NCBI GenBank assembly: GCA_013397455.1
Contig: VYZB01000079.1
Location: 1,205,200-1,269,199 of the forward strand
DNA: 64,000 nt
Direction: 5' to 3'
Source: Crotophaga sulcirostris
Lineage: Eukaryota > Chordata > Aves > Cuculiformes > Crotophagidae
A program made the translations under genes and the position numbers. This document shows positions 50,008 through 61,999 of this stretch, piece after piece (position 1 is the stretch's first letter; each line of letters starts with the position of its first letter). Under the pieces are notes generated by a model. It did no database searches and was not told the origin of the DNA. It was given only the letters and a program-made list of their open reading frames with translations.

Positions 50008-50131
50008 CCACCTCTGACATTGGAAAGAAGGCTGGTACCTGGACCAAAGAGAGCATCTTTAATGGGAGTGTGGGGCAGATGATACGAGGAAAACTAAATT
50101 ATGATCTTGGGGTTTTAACTGCCTTATTCCT

Positions 50132-50160
50132 AAGTGCTCAGCATCTTACAGGATTTAACT
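50132..50160. repeat. Fragment of a sauropsid interspersed repeat
   Basis: AAGTGCTCAGCATCTTACAGGA followed by TTTAACTCC recalls the 'gagtgctcagcacctt.caggattgggcc' ends of the palindromic repeat class seen elsewhere in the window. Under 30 bases, so tentative. Confidence 0.3.
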
Positions 50161-50379
50161 CCAAAAGGAGTATCTGGCATTTCCCCTTATATTGTGGATT
50201 TATAGAAGCACAGTAGAAATAAGATTTTTTTAAAAAAATATATAAAGGCTTTTTAAAATTACTTTTTTAAGACTAAATGTCAAGTACAACCCTTCTGCAA
50301 GTCATGAGGCACATTGACACACACAGACACTTTTCCCCGAGGAGCTATGGGATTTCACAGCTCTTTTTTTTTCTCTGCT

Positions 50380-50570
50380 CCTTATTCCAGCCGGGTATGT
50401 GAGGAACAAAGCTGTTTGTCAGGCAGCATTTTTGTCTAAAGTGGAATGTGACCGGCCTTCCCAATGAAAGGCTTTCAAATGGGCTGCCTGGGGGATCTTA
50501 CAGCAAACTTGCCCTCACTGCAATAGTAAAAGAGCCGCCCTAATATAGCTGGCCTGGCAAGGCAGATATG
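50380..50570. promoter_or_regulatory. Possible conserved non-coding element
   Basis: Carries a SOX-type AACAAAG (50405-50411), a TEAD-type GGAATG (50443-50448) and the string GCTTTCAAATGGGCTGCCTG, plus CpGs retained at CCGGG, ACCGGCC and GCCGCC. No repeat signature. Motif and composition evidence only. Confidence 0.2.
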
Positions 50571-51039
50571 CAGGAGCAAAGGCCTCTCGAGGGAGCAAAG
50601 CCAGCTGGAGTGTCCTCTTGACTGAGCAAATCATAAAGGGAGTCCTTATTCTGCTGGGAAGAAGTTGTGGGATTGGCTTTAGTCCCAGCCTCTGGCAAGA
50701 CGACGTGTCCGTTGCAGGGAGAGGATTTTGTCCCTAAACACTGTGTGATACGGCTACGCTCTGTCCTGAGGAAAGGGCTTTCTTGGCACTGTAAGGGGAC
50801 TAGAGGAGACACATTTGAAGTGAAAGCAGTCCTAAAATTACTTCACTGGCAACATGAGCTCAACGAGGCAGCAGATCTGAGGGGGACGGTTGTACCTTTA
50901 TGCTGCTTTTCCTTGTTTCCTTTGCTTGTTCTTCGCTCTCCCAGCATTCACAGAAAAGCCCTCAGACTCTGTGTCTGTCCATTTGCTGCTTTTTATTTTT
51001 TCAGGCAGGTGTTTGTACTGATTCAGATATAATCCACTA

Positions 51040-51240
51040 GTTATTGCCATCCTCAAACCTGCTAGTAGGCATTTTTAAGTGCATAAAACTGTCTGCCTGA
51101 TGCGTGCAGTATCGCATTACAAGTAAATTCAGGCATTTTGTTTGCAGCTTCTGAAGTATCTTAGCCAAATAGGTAATAATAGATGCATTTTTCCCTTTAA
51201 ACAAATAATACCTTGAAAAAAGGGAAATGCTAGTGCTGCT
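51040..51240. promoter_or_regulatory. Possible conserved non-coding element
   Basis: GATGCGTGCAGTATCGCATT then ACAAGTAAATTCAGGCATTT, with TTAGCCAAATAGGTAATAAT downstream. CpG-containing words inside AT-rich context and no repeat features suggest constraint, but no alignment was possible. Confidence 0.2.
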
Positions 51241-51659
51241 GTTTCCTTGGGTGTTTACATACTGAAGGGCCCCTCACCAAATATACTGGGTGGGAGAGTT
51301 GGATCTTCAGAAACAGAAATGTGATGCCTTAGGCTGTTTTAATGCAAATCCATGTTTCTGGAAGCTCATTTAACAGAAGGAGCTTGTATGAAAGCAACAT
51401 TTTTAAGTGCACGCAGGTTTTAAAATCTGTTAACTTGAAGGGTAGTTTAGCTTTGGCAATAGGCTGCTGGTATGACAAATATCCCATGTTTCATGGTAAT
51501 GAATATTTTTTTGAGACTGAAAAAAAATTATACTTCTGTTAAGCAGGGATGCTACAGACTCAGTCTAATAGATATGACCTTACTAATTTCTGATGGACTT
51601 TAGAAATAGACTGCTCTCTGAAGTGAGAATTATCACTAGCATGAAAAAAATATTTAAGA

Positions 51660-51682
51660 TATAATTCTGCTCTCAGTAAATT
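51660..51682. repeat. Fragment of the palindromic repeat class
   Basis: AATTCTGCTCTCAGTAAAT matches the opening of the 3404 relic (AATTCTGATCTCAG) at 13 of 14 bases and then diverges. Too short to be certain. Confidence 0.3.
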
Positions 51683-51854
51683 CAAAGTTTGAATATAGAG
51701 AATGACAGATAGCATTTTATTTACCAGTTGCTGTCTAGGTAATAATACCACTGGGCAAAAATCATAAGCACAAAAGCATTTTCACAGGCCTACTGTGGGA
51801 CTCGAGATGTTCAAATACCCCTGTAGATCCCTAAGGCAAGAACACAAATCAAGG

Positions 51855-51970
51855 TAGGGCAAATGCATTAGAAGCCATGAGCTGCATCTGTCATTTTGCT
51901 TACTGTTTCTGTACCTCAGTCTCCCTGTCTGCAAACAAGTAGCTCTGCACTTCTCAAAACTCCTGTAAAA
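51855..51970 (+). mobile_element. MIR-like SINE fragment (fossil)
   Basis: GAGCTGCATCTGTCATTTTG, then TTTCTGTACCTCAGTCTCCC, then TGTCTGCAAACAAGTAG parallels the sense MIR core ('agctgtgtgac...tctctg.gcctcagtttccccatctgtaaaatg'). The tail is not recognisable. Confidence 0.4.
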
Positions 51971-53782
51971 CTTCATAGATAAGAATGATTTGAGGTTCTC
52001 TGGCAGTGGGGTGGCATATTATTAGAGTCAGAACTGGGCCAGATATTGAGTACATGCATGGACCCTGGGGACCATAGCTTGACTCAGATGCTGTAGGTAA
52101 ATTTAAATCCATGCCACAGTCACTACGTCTGCAGAGAATGGCTGGTTTTCTTTTAATCTACTGTTCTTCAATGGATTTCCAGCCTTTGCTAGCCTGTCTT
52201 TGTGAAATGAATTTTCCCCATTCAAAAGCAGCAGTGTTTTATTTTTGTTTTAGCTGTGCTTGGGAATGCAGAGCAATTCAATCAAGAGGAAAATACACCA
52301 TGAAAAGTCCTGAAAGCCCTGAGGTCAAGGATCTGAAGTTACCCACAATATTAATGACAAACCAGTGGCTGCACCATGGCAACGGACAGAAGAATATGTG
52401 GCGTGGAAACCATAAGTAGTGTGGGGCTTTGAAAGAGCACAACCGGGAGAAAAATGGAAATTACATGATGTTCTCTCAGTTCTGTGCTAGGACAGCCATG
52501 TACAGTCTAATTCCTAATATTGGCAAGTCCAAGGCTTTCAAGAGGGCCCCATAAGAGGCGGAGAAAGGAGTTGGAGCTGGAATTAGACTGCTAAAATGTT
52601 TTATTTAAAGGGGGAAAGGTTTGGGTGGGAACAAGTTAGATGATGTTGCTTTAAAAAAAAGATACTGATGCTATGGGATCTCCATGCCTGTATTCTCCTC
52701 TGGGATTCCCTGCTGGGTCCAAGTGAGTCACTAAAAAACCAAACATTGGTGGTGGACTTGATTAGAAGTACAAACCTCAGCTCCTTTGCCAGAGCTGGGA
52801 ATTTGTGGCAATAGGTTAAGCTATTGACTTCAGAGGGTGTTGAGTTTCCTAATTAAGAAGTGAAGGGATTGTTTCCAAAAACTAACCTAGATAGAATAGC
52901 TTGTTGTTATTTATTTTTACTAGAAGGTTATGTTGCTGTGACCAACTCTGCTGGCTTGTGGTATGTGAGACAATAAACAGCTGAAGATATGGAGAGCTGA
53001 ACTGTCCAGCTCTTGCATCACATGGCAGTGCTGGGGAGCAGGGAACGAGGCAGGGAGAGACACAGCTTTCTTCTCCTCCAGGGCCTGGTGAAAACTGAAG
53101 TAACAGCTTCTAAGTGCGGGAATTACATCAGAAAAAAAAGCCAAATAACCTCTTTAACTGTGTTCCTGCGGTAGTCCTGGTCATACTGTCAACTTCATTC
53201 TTACTAGCAGATGAGGCACCAATGGAAGAGCTCTCTCTCAAACATGGGATGCTATTTTACCTTGTAGAAACCTGTTTCTGCTGACTGAGCAGTGTGGCAC
53301 CCATGGTTAGTCCACACTAATTTGTACTGGTTTAGTTCAGGCTTCAACAAACGTTTTTCATTCAGCAGCAATGACGGCAGCAAGTAGTTGTCAGTGGTGG
53401 AACTGAGCTCTACAAGCTAGTTATGATCCACATTACCATGGCTCGGCTATCCCAGTCTCAAGTATAAATGTGTTTTTGTTGTTGTACTGCAATGCGTGCT
53501 GAACTGCTGCCTAATCCTCAGGTGGCATGTGTTAGCATCATGGCTTGAAATCAATGCTGGCAGTCGCAACTGTGCATATTATTTTGGTCAAATGCCTTTT
53601 CGGTCTTTTCTTTGGCTGTATGAGCACTTCAGCCATATAACTATGCCCAGAGCTTTGTATACTTGTGGGATTTTTCTTTTTTTTTTTAAGTCAAGCCCCT
53701 GCTTTTCAGAACACCAGTGATATAGATAGTGACTCAAAACCGGGTCATGCTAAACTGGATCACTGAAGAGCCCACAGTTCTG

Positions 53783-53812
53783 TGTTGCTGTAACATCTGT
53801 TGCTGTAGCATT
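53783..53812. repeat. 15-bp tandem duplication
   Basis: TGTTGCTGTAACATC (53783-53797) is followed at once by TGTTGCTGTAGCATT (53798-53812), two mismatches. On the minus strand it gives a spurious MLQQ repeat in an open frame. Confidence 0.85.
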
Positions 53813-54589
53813 TGTTGTGTACACTTGCAACCAGATGACCTAATTCTTTTTGTGTGAACAGGGAGCACACTTGGGCAGGGAGAGGACTGTGATTTGACGA
53901 GAGCACTGTGCAGGAATCTGTGCATTGAATCTGGTTGTCTATAGGAATTCAATTGCAGCAACTGAATGTGAAAAGAGAGCACATAAGGCTTGTTGGGGGG
54001 AAAGGAGGGTAACTTCACTTGGAAAGGGAAATGAGCAACAGAGGGCAGCATGACTTTGTGGAAGAACACTGAATATCAGTGAGGGAGTGGGCAAGGGAAG
54101 GAAAACCATCTGAAACCAGAGAATAAGGTTTTTAAAATAAAAACCAAAGTTCCCTGGATAAAGGCAAGAAATGAAGAAGCAATGAACTTGTTGCAGTGAA
54201 TCCTGCAAAGGATTGCTCAGTGCCTAAAACATGCTCATAAGACCCTTCTAACTGTATGAAAAGCAGTAGCTCAGGAGGTGTTGAATTTAGAACAGGAGGA
54301 CTGTGCAGCTTCTGGGCAGTCTGGTGAGCACTCTGGTTACTTGAGAAAAACTGGTATTGAATGACAGAAGGGAACAGAAAGTTCAGCTGGGACATGTGGT
54401 TGAGAAATGTGACTGTATTTTCTTCAGCCAGATGGCATTTCTTGGGTACCTTTTAATTTCTTGTTCAACATATTGTTCAGTGGCTACTCAGCTGACCTTG
54501 AGTGCTTTACTTCTGAACATGCATCTTTCCACACCCTCTAATGCTTGTGGCGTGTAGCTCTAGCTGTACAGCAAACAAATGAAATGAAA

Positions 54590-54740
54590 CTGGCTTGTTG
54601 TTAATAGTATTATTTCCTGAGGGCATTCTGCTTTCCATAATAATTTTAACTGTATCCATTTAGTTAATTGTTAACTGCTTCATGGGTCCTTTTCACCTCA
54701 TATCTATAACAGTTTAAATGTCTAACGTGGTTGTGAGCAG
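54590..54740. promoter_or_regulatory. AT-rich segment, possible conserved non-coding element
   Basis: CCATAATAATTTTAACTG, TTTAGTTAATTGTTAACTGC and CATATCTATAACAGTT give clustered homeodomain-, HNF1- and MYB-like cores without repeat features. Composition-based suggestion only. Confidence 0.2.
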
Positions 54741-56929
54741 ATAGAAATGGCAATGAAGAGTGAGTGGAAGAGTGATGGTCAAATGTGGCTGCATGCACTG
54801 AGGCTGATCCAGACTTCAATTTCTATGCAATCGTTTTGTTGACTAGTGTCTCCAGGACAGGGGCTTGCTCTGGGTTCCTTCTCCCATTTTATGTCTAGCC
54901 AGAACTGGCTGACACTCTTAAGATAGTCTTAAACTCTTTGAGAGGTATTTGGACATTCCTGCAAAGCTGGGTGCTGTACAAGTACCTGGCTACACTGAGA
55001 GCTAAATGCAATGCTAATGTGATGGAGGGAGGAAGGTTGCAATAGTGGGTGCCCCATCTTATGTGACTCTCTAGGCAGCTGTAGCAGGCAAAATAGGGAG
55101 GAGGTTTGTGTAGCATCGTTATCCTCTTGTACCAGTGCTTTCTCCGAGGGCTATTTTGCTGGTCAAACCAGATACTGAAAACACTGAGATAGTGTCCCCT
55201 CAGAAATGCCCCAGATGTTACACTTGGACTAAGGAACTACAAATCTGCCTCTCTCTGGCTGCTATCTTGGCTCTCCTCATTAATGTCTTGATATTTCTCA
55301 AGGCAGTTGTTTGGTTCTGGAGCCACAGCTGCCTCTTAAGCACAAGTTCTCATGCATTGACTATGTCACATAACCAGCAGTGGGGGCTGCGGGTGTAAGG
55401 AGGCTTCTCTGTGACTTCAGATCTATCTGGAAGTAAACCAGGAGGGGTCTAAACCTGTTATCACTGCATGCACAGCCTGGGGCCAACACACACTAGGGCA
55501 GCAAGACCCCAGTGGAGCTGCTATCCTTGCCTGGGTGACGTATTCCCAGGCTTGCAGAGTGATACGGTGTGTCTTGTGGATTTTGGCTGCACAAAACTTG
55601 CAGTATGCAAAGCAAGGTTGGCCGCTGCTCCTCCAGCTGCTCATAAAGTGATACGTGTCAGCGGTAACCCTGCATGTAATATCAGAAACAGCAGCTACAG
55701 ATGGAAAATTACCAAAGTGCAAGTCGTACTGACATGCTCGCTGCCTGACATCAGATTCCTCAGAAAAGATCCTGCGGAATGTGGGAACTGTGGCACATGA
55801 TGGATTATATCTGGTTTGGCCTGTCTCCTCCATGCAACTTATTTCTGTCAGTCTCTGCTCCTCTTGACAGCTGGAGGGTTGTGGAAATGCAGCTCACCTC
55901 TCACTGCCTTTACTTTCCTGCTCTGCTAACAGGCTGGCGTAAGTCTGAGTGTCACACACGCGAATGCTGATCATATGTCCTAAGGTGACAAAGTCCTGGA
56001 GTACAGTCTGCTCTGTTCTTTCCAGCAAGGATGCAAAAAATAATCACACGTTTGCTGGAAGCAAAAGACATGCTAACACTCCAGCCGTTATGTTCCATTA
56101 GAGTTTGTAAGCAATTATGCACCAGCAAACAGCTTACCAAGGGCTATAGAGAAAAGGCAGATTTAAAGCTCAATTGCTGCCTTCTGATCTGTGCCAATAA
56201 AACCTGCAAAGATTTCTTCCAGCTCTTGCTAGCTCACCAAGTGGCATATTCCAAGCTCTTCCACCACACTGTTTCCACTGACCTTGTTGTGGCAGAATTG
56301 AACGTTAACACTCTGCCTGGGCAGTGTTGAGTAGAACTTACCAATTGTGGAGCATGATGTCCCCTGGATGCCAAACCCTCTGCAAGGCTCTCAGCAGTGT
56401 GCAGGTGTGGGGTGAGACACAAAGGTGTCGTTTTGTGTAATCACAAGCTTTGTGAAATGCTAAAAGCTCCCAGCTCCTTGGTGCTGCCAATGGGATTCAA
56501 GATATTCAGTACCCAGTACACAGATTGGCTTGTTCAGATATGGGATGAGAGACTTCTACTCCAGGCCTGGGTGATTCTAATTTAGAGTGGGAGGGATGGT
56601 TTAAGCAGCTTGTTTTTCTTCAGCCTGTTTCCGAAAGGCTCAAAGAACAATGCTACCAACTCCATGAAGTTTTTGACATTTCCTTTAAGGGTGTCTAGCA
56701 GCAGGAAATAACCTGTCCAATTCTTAACCTGAGGCACAGATTCAAAACAAGTGGATCCCAAGCAAAACTGCTGGATAATCCCATATCTGTAATGGATCCA
56801 CATCTCTAATGGGCCAAAACGAAGGGCTGAAGCCAAATTTTGTAGTGGCATAGATCCACTCTGGATCTAAGTTTTCTTTGAGAGTCTTATGTTTATATAA
56901 CTGGAGTAGGCTGGTGGATAGACTGGCAG

Positions 56930-57060
56930 AGGCTGTGCTGCAATATGTTATTGAGAGCTATTTTGTATTGTTAATGCTGGTGTCAATATTAATTTGTCAA
57001 TCCTCTTTAATGACATTGAACTCTCATTTTACTCTGTGTTGTAATGTATTACAAGGTCTA
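56930..57060. promoter_or_regulatory. AT-rich segment, possible conserved non-coding element
   Basis: GGTGTCAATATTAATTTGTC followed by AATCCTCTTTAATGACATTG contains two TGTCAAT words (PBX-like) around a TAATT core. No repeat signature. Needs alignment to test. Confidence 0.2.
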
Positions 57061-57439
57061 GGGCTTAGTGAAGGACTCACCCCATCTTTGGGCTCATTAT
57101 CTGTAGGACAGTGCTTTTCTAGTAGAGAACCCAGGAAAATAATGGCACTTGTGGGAAGGATGATTTCTTCCTGAGGATTGTTTGAATCCCACTCACAGAG
57201 ACAGAAGAAGCAGAGCAAAAGCTTTGGTGGTTTCCTGTGTTGGCAAAGGAGGGGAGCTCACTGCAGAGACCACTATTTACTGGGCACCAGGCGAATGTGC
57301 TCTGCTGACAAATGTGCTCTCATAATGCATGAGACCTTCCAGGTATGCAAAGTGGGCAAGATGAGCCATTAGGTCTTGCAACAGTTCCAAAAAAAGAGCT
57401 AAAGTCCTGTGTTGCTTGTTCACAGCCTTCCTGGTGTTT

Positions 57440-57720
57440 GCACAGGGGAAGTCTAATGCCATTCCTCTGCCATATTGTCTCCCATGAGTATCTGCCTAAG
57501 AATGCCTGATGCAAAAAATAAACCGCAGCAAATGCCCTCTGTTTCCATAACTGTATGGGGACTGACCGGCTTATATAACACGCAGTGTGAAACCAGTGCA
57601 GAGATCAAATATAAATATTGCTCTGTTGTGGAATGTAGTGGGAGCATAGTTGACATTTTTGTGGCTGATGAAAAATCAAAGCTCATTATCACTCCTGAGG
57701 TTTATCCTCTCTGCGTGTGT
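57440..57720. promoter_or_regulatory. Possible conserved non-coding element
   Basis: Unique sequence with ATAAACCGCAGCAAATGC, GACTGACCGGCTTATATAAC and GATCAAATATAAATATTGC, open in one plus-strand frame across its whole length. The frame (57475-57843, opening with ATG) carries no known domain and continues into the repeat relic at 57799, so it is unlikely to be a gene. A TATA-like TTATATAA at 57570-57577 has no other promoter feature near it. Confidence 0.25.
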
Positions 57721-57798
57721 TTGTGTGTGGGTCTATTTCTGTGTTTTAAAGGTTCCGGATTGAATCCTGGTATTCTGAGTCTATTTTTACTCCACTGC

Positions 57799-57846
57799 TA
57801 CTCAGGCAAAACTTTCATTGACAGTAATTGGAAAGCTGCCTAAGTA
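57799..57846. repeat. Palindromic sauropsid repeat relic
   Basis: TACTCAGGCA at the left and TGCCTAAGTA at the right are complementary at 9 of 10 positions around AAACTTTCATTGACAGTAAT. This is the remembered 'actcaggcaaaactcccattgacttcaatgggagttttgcctgagta' palindrome. The outer arms are well kept and the inner ones decayed. Same class as the relics at 3404 and 7180. Confidence 0.6.
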
Positions 57847-57849
57847 AAG

Positions 57850-59699
57850 GGCGCTGAGGGAATTGAGAAGCTGGCCGTAACTCAGTTTGATTTTTGTTTC
57901 TGAAATTCACTTTCTTGAGATTTTTCTTTACATTATATATACTTGCTAATGCAACTTTACAGCTGGTGCAAATTTACATTGCACCACTGAAGCTGAACAT
58001 TGATTTTATGCGATTGAGATCTCTTTTACTCCGCATTTGGGACAGGTGTTCTGTGGGTGTGTACTTTGTAGGGCTTTCTCCATGGAAAGGGACAGGGGTC
58101 TGTGGGGAAAGCCATCCAGCCAGCAGCAGAACTGTGCTGACTTGCACTGGATGTAGATCTGGCATGCAGAATATTTATCTTTTTTCTTTTTTTTTTCTTG
58201 CCTTTCCTCCCCACCAAAAAAAGCATTTGGAGTTTGATGATAGGGATTAGGATGAGTTCTCTCCAATCTTGGAGCCATCCCTGCCTTTTTCCTCTTAACC
58301 TGCTGCTTCAAAGCTTGTTCTTTCTGAACCATCACCACCAACTTGTACAAAAGCAGCAGGCTGTCATATGGCATAGAAGGTCCTGCATGAAAGACACCTG
58401 GGGAATAACTGGTTTGTGGAGTGAAACGCATAGCAAGCAGATGAAATAATCCTCTGGCAGTGCATTGAAATTATCTGCCAGGTGGGAACTCTGAACTTAG
58501 GGCAGTCAGAAAGGAAGATGTATTTCCTTTTATCATTAGCTTGCATTTAATTTTAGACTCGCCAAAATTGTGCACTTGCTTCTCAGGAAGAATTAGACTT
58601 GAGGAGAAAAAGATAAGTCCATCCTGGACAGATGGTGCTGAAAAAAGGGTGGCAGAGAGGTGTCATGAAAGGAAATGGAGGAGTGCGTGCAAAATGAGGA
58701 TGAGGAGAGGGAGTATGTCTGACAGAGGCTCAAGCAAGCCTGGGAGCAATGATGTAAACCAGCCCCTGAAGTGAGTAGGGGAGCTTGTGACTAGAAAATT
58801 GTGTCAACAAGAAATGAGTGAGTGCACAGGGGCCTTCTGTTTCCTTCAGCAGCACTAATGAGAGTTGTCCAGTTGCAGCTGGACACAGTCAAAGGCCTTG
58901 TTCTTGTCTTTCTCTCCGAATCTTGAGCTCCACTTTCCTGGTGCTACCAACTCAATTTAGGTTGGAGTTAGGGAAATTGTGACCAACCTATCCAACTCCT
59001 TTTTTACCACCTTCTATTCCAGCCTCTGTTTTAACTAACTGGGTCATTTTCAAGCTATTCCAGGAGAGTGTGGGTGAGACCATGTTTTGGGCCACAGTGC
59101 TGGTCATGGGAAATAAACTATGTTCTGATTAATACTATGTTTTGCTATTAGGAAAGCACTGGTGGGAGAGTTGCCAAGGACTTACTGCTGTCCTGAATTG
59201 CTCTGTGACACTTAGTGAGACCCACAGTCCTGTTTGCTGGTGTCAGGCCTCTGAATCTCTCCAGAAAAGCAGTATATCCACATTATACTCCCACACCCAT
59301 TAATCATGGTTAAAGAGAGGTGGCATCCTGCCAGCGCAACCCTTGAGAGGACATGGTGAATACCTTAGGAGGTAAACAGGTTGGTTGTTCTCAGTTGTAT
59401 ATGAAGGTCTCTGGGGAGGTTAGAAAGACAGTTATACTGAGAGATGCTCTGGATGAACATTAATCAGCACTAGCTTAACGTTCTGCAAACTTAATACACT
59501 TTAAATGAATTACATATAGTGCACATTATCTGTTCAGACAGTTTACCCCAAGAAATGTGTTGGGTCAACTGCTGTTCATTTCAACGCTAATCAAGCTTAA
59601 CATAAGCTTAAAATGCACACCCTGTTTAAGCCTCAGATTACACTGATGTTGTGAGTAGAACAAGAATTTTCCTATTTATCAGTCACCTTTAAGGTCAGA
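57850..59699. other. Gene-free sequence
   Basis: Overlapping open frames on both strands at 58006-58774 include a low-complexity Lys-rich part caused by the T-rich tract at 58179. No domain recognised. The 58900-59100 stretch has a vague CR1-like sound (TTTAGGTTGGAGTTAGGGAA) that I could not substantiate. Confidence 0.5.
58179..58200. repeat. T-rich simple tract
   Basis: CTTTTTTCTTTTTTTTTTCTTG, nearly pure T with C interruptions. It makes the Lys/Glu-rich stretch in minus-strand frames spurious. Confidence 0.85.
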
Positions 59700-60080
59700 A
59701 TTCACATTCCTTACCCTCTGATATGACAGGCGATCCCAACTATTGGCTCAGACAGCTAATTGAGCCGCAGAAATACAAATTGGGCTTCAAATGCACCCTT
59801 GAACTTCTGGGGAAAGAATACTGCCTTTCCTGGGATATCTGCAGAAGCGTAAAATGAAGAAATCCCTTGTATTACAAGCATTTTTCATGAGGTTGCTGAT
59901 TGACTACTTAGGAAACCAAAAAGACTGAGTAATATGGGTAATTTTGTATAAGCAGCTTCTCATGTTTCTCAGCTTCATTCATTACTATACTTAATATGTA
60001 ATTACAGTTAGGTAAAATACCATTAGCTATTAATTCACTGCTACTGATGAAGATGGAATTGAATTGCCTCTTGTAAGTGT
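59700..60080. promoter_or_regulatory. Possible conserved non-coding element
   Basis: GACAGCTAATTGAGCCGCAG then AAATACAAATTGGGCTTCAA, with further TAATATG, GTAATTACAG and TATTAATTC cores downstream. No repeat features and no long frame. The retained CpG inside a homeodomain-like context suggests constraint; not verified. Confidence 0.25.
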
Positions 60081-61999
60081 CTTATTTCATGCTTCTTAGT
60101 GCCTGAGCCTCCAGAGAAGCATCTCTGAAATATCTGTGTAGAGCAGGCAAAGCGTAGCTTTCCTAGAGCTGGGATGCAGTTGTGATGCAACTTGAATAAC
60201 TGGCATTTAGAATTTTGGTTCAGTTTTCTCATGTTTGAAAATGTTTAGGAGGCTTTCAAAGGACTCCTAGGATTTAAAGAACTCCCCAACCAGGTAGTTT
60301 GCTTGGTTTGAGGATGATCAGTATGACTTTACATGTAGCTGAAAAGCTCTAAGGGCTTTCAGCGGTGCACGCTTCTGGTCAAGGAGGGAAAGATGGGCAC
60401 TCCATACAACAGAGAGCTGAAGTGTTTCATGTTTCACGTGGGGTGATGTGCACATCACAAGGTCTGTTGTAATCCTTGGACTCCTCCCTTATCTTTTCAG
60501 GGTGTATCTGTGCAGGGCTAAGCTCTGCTTCCGTATCTCCCAGCTGGCCAAACTCAAGCTGGTCTTGTTCCAGTTGTTGTGTAGGTGCCCTAGCCAAGGG
60601 TGCAGTGCCAGAACTGATACTCCTTGCTCTGTGGCACAGGGATGGATAAAAAGAGAGTGCATTGTGTCTGTCCACAGGCTCTGGCACACCTAACCTCTTT
60701 GCAGAGAACCACTGGAGAAGAAGGGACGTTTAGGAGTGCAGGCAGCCCAGGAACATGCCCAGAAGTACCTCTGCTCTGTGTTTTTTACTTCAGGGTACTG
60801 AATCGTTTAGTGTGTGAAAACACTAGCAAATAAGGCTTCCAGAGTTTCTTTGCTTCCCTTTAAGTTCTGTGTCGTTATGACTTACCTTACAGTAGTATTG
60901 TGAAGCTTTGTTTCTTGATATTTGATGATGGGGCAAGATCCCAAAATGAAAGGTGTTAGACAGGAACACCTCTGTGTGACTCCAGTTTCCAATCTAGATT
61001 TTCATGTCCCTTAGGAAATGTAAGGGAAGACACGCATTGCATTGTGGAGCAATGACCACAGATATTCAATATCCAGTGAGTCTGAGTGCCCCTGAGCTCC
61101 CATTCCTTGTGGTTTGTCAACAGAACTCACAACTGTGTACAGAGATATGTTTGGTGCCCCTTACTATAAGCCTCAGTTGCAAACTTGCAGGATTAAGCTT
61201 AATTAAGTTAAACCTAAGGTTTTAATGCAGGCAAATACTGGACAGATTTTCCTTGAGTAGCTCTCCCAGTGTTGCTGTGAAATGCAAAACTCCCTGCACA
61301 GCTGAAGTGCTGAGATATAATAGTTATGCCAAAACACTTGTTAACCAGACGAGAAGAAACCGAACTCGGTCCACAGACACAAGCCCTGCCAAACCCAGAA
61401 GCCACTTGGCTGTTGGGGTCACTGTAGTCTGTGGCAAAAGCCTTCCTCATGTACAAGCAGAGAGGTGGGCAGTGATGCTAGGCTTTGTTTAGTGCTGAAG
61501 ATTTTTTCCTAAGAGTCATATTGTCTGAATACCACCCTTTAAAATTCAGTGTTTAAGACAGATTCCTTCTGTAGTGAGTAGAGAAAGATAAGCACTTTAA
61601 CTGGGTCCCATCTGAAGAGAAGTGTTTGAGATGGATTGGATAAATTGCCCCCCTGACTCTTAGCTTCTTAATGTTTAATGGGTTTGATCCAACCTGTTTC
61701 AATTTTGAAATATGCAGTCGGGGGCTTTAGACATTAGTCAAGTTACACTGGGTTAGCAGTGTTCACAGCTCACATTTTCCCTCTTATCTGTGAAAGGCCA
61801 AGATTTATGTAGCTCAGCTGATGTGCAGTAGCTCAGTAAACCAGAACAACTCAATTGAGAGCCTGAGAATGAGAAATGCAGTTAACTGCAATTTACAAAA
61901 TACCCAAGGATGTATCTTCGAGTGTTGATAGTTTGTTACTTTCAGGAAGCAACTAGTCAATATTCATCATAGCTTGTTAACAAACTGTGGAGTGAGAAG
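60081..61999. other. Gene-free sequence
   Basis: The minus frame 60427-60687 has an acidic, Gln/Glu-rich stretch (LEQDQLEFGQLGDTEAELS) that reads somewhat like protein, but overlapping frames on both strands are open too and no splice signals fit. Nothing else recognised. Confidence 0.5.

Larger units (their letters stand above)
48986..51854. other. Gene-free sequence with possible conserved segments
   Basis: Contains an A-rich tract (49984-50007), a palindrome-class fragment near 50132 and 51663, and two stretches suggested as possible conserved non-coding DNA (50380-50570, 51040-51240). The frames at 50540-51032 overlap on opposite strands and are unrecognised. Confidence 0.5.
51971..56929. 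other. Gene-free sequence
   Basis: No known gene. The stretch 55423-55833 is open on both strands (136 codons minus, 110 plus, each with ATG) and is somewhat CpG-richer than its surroundings; it is treated as a finding, not a gene. A 15-bp tandem repeat lies at 53783, and 54590-54740 is AT-rich and conserved-looking. Confidence 0.5.

Noticed and set aside
57570..57577. TATA-like box TTATATAA
   Set aside because: No CpG island, initiator or downstream exon nearby; such words are frequent in AT-rich DNA.
60427..60687. Acidic, protein-like minus-strand frame
   Set aside because: No splice sites fit, overlapping frames are open on both strands, and no family is recognised.
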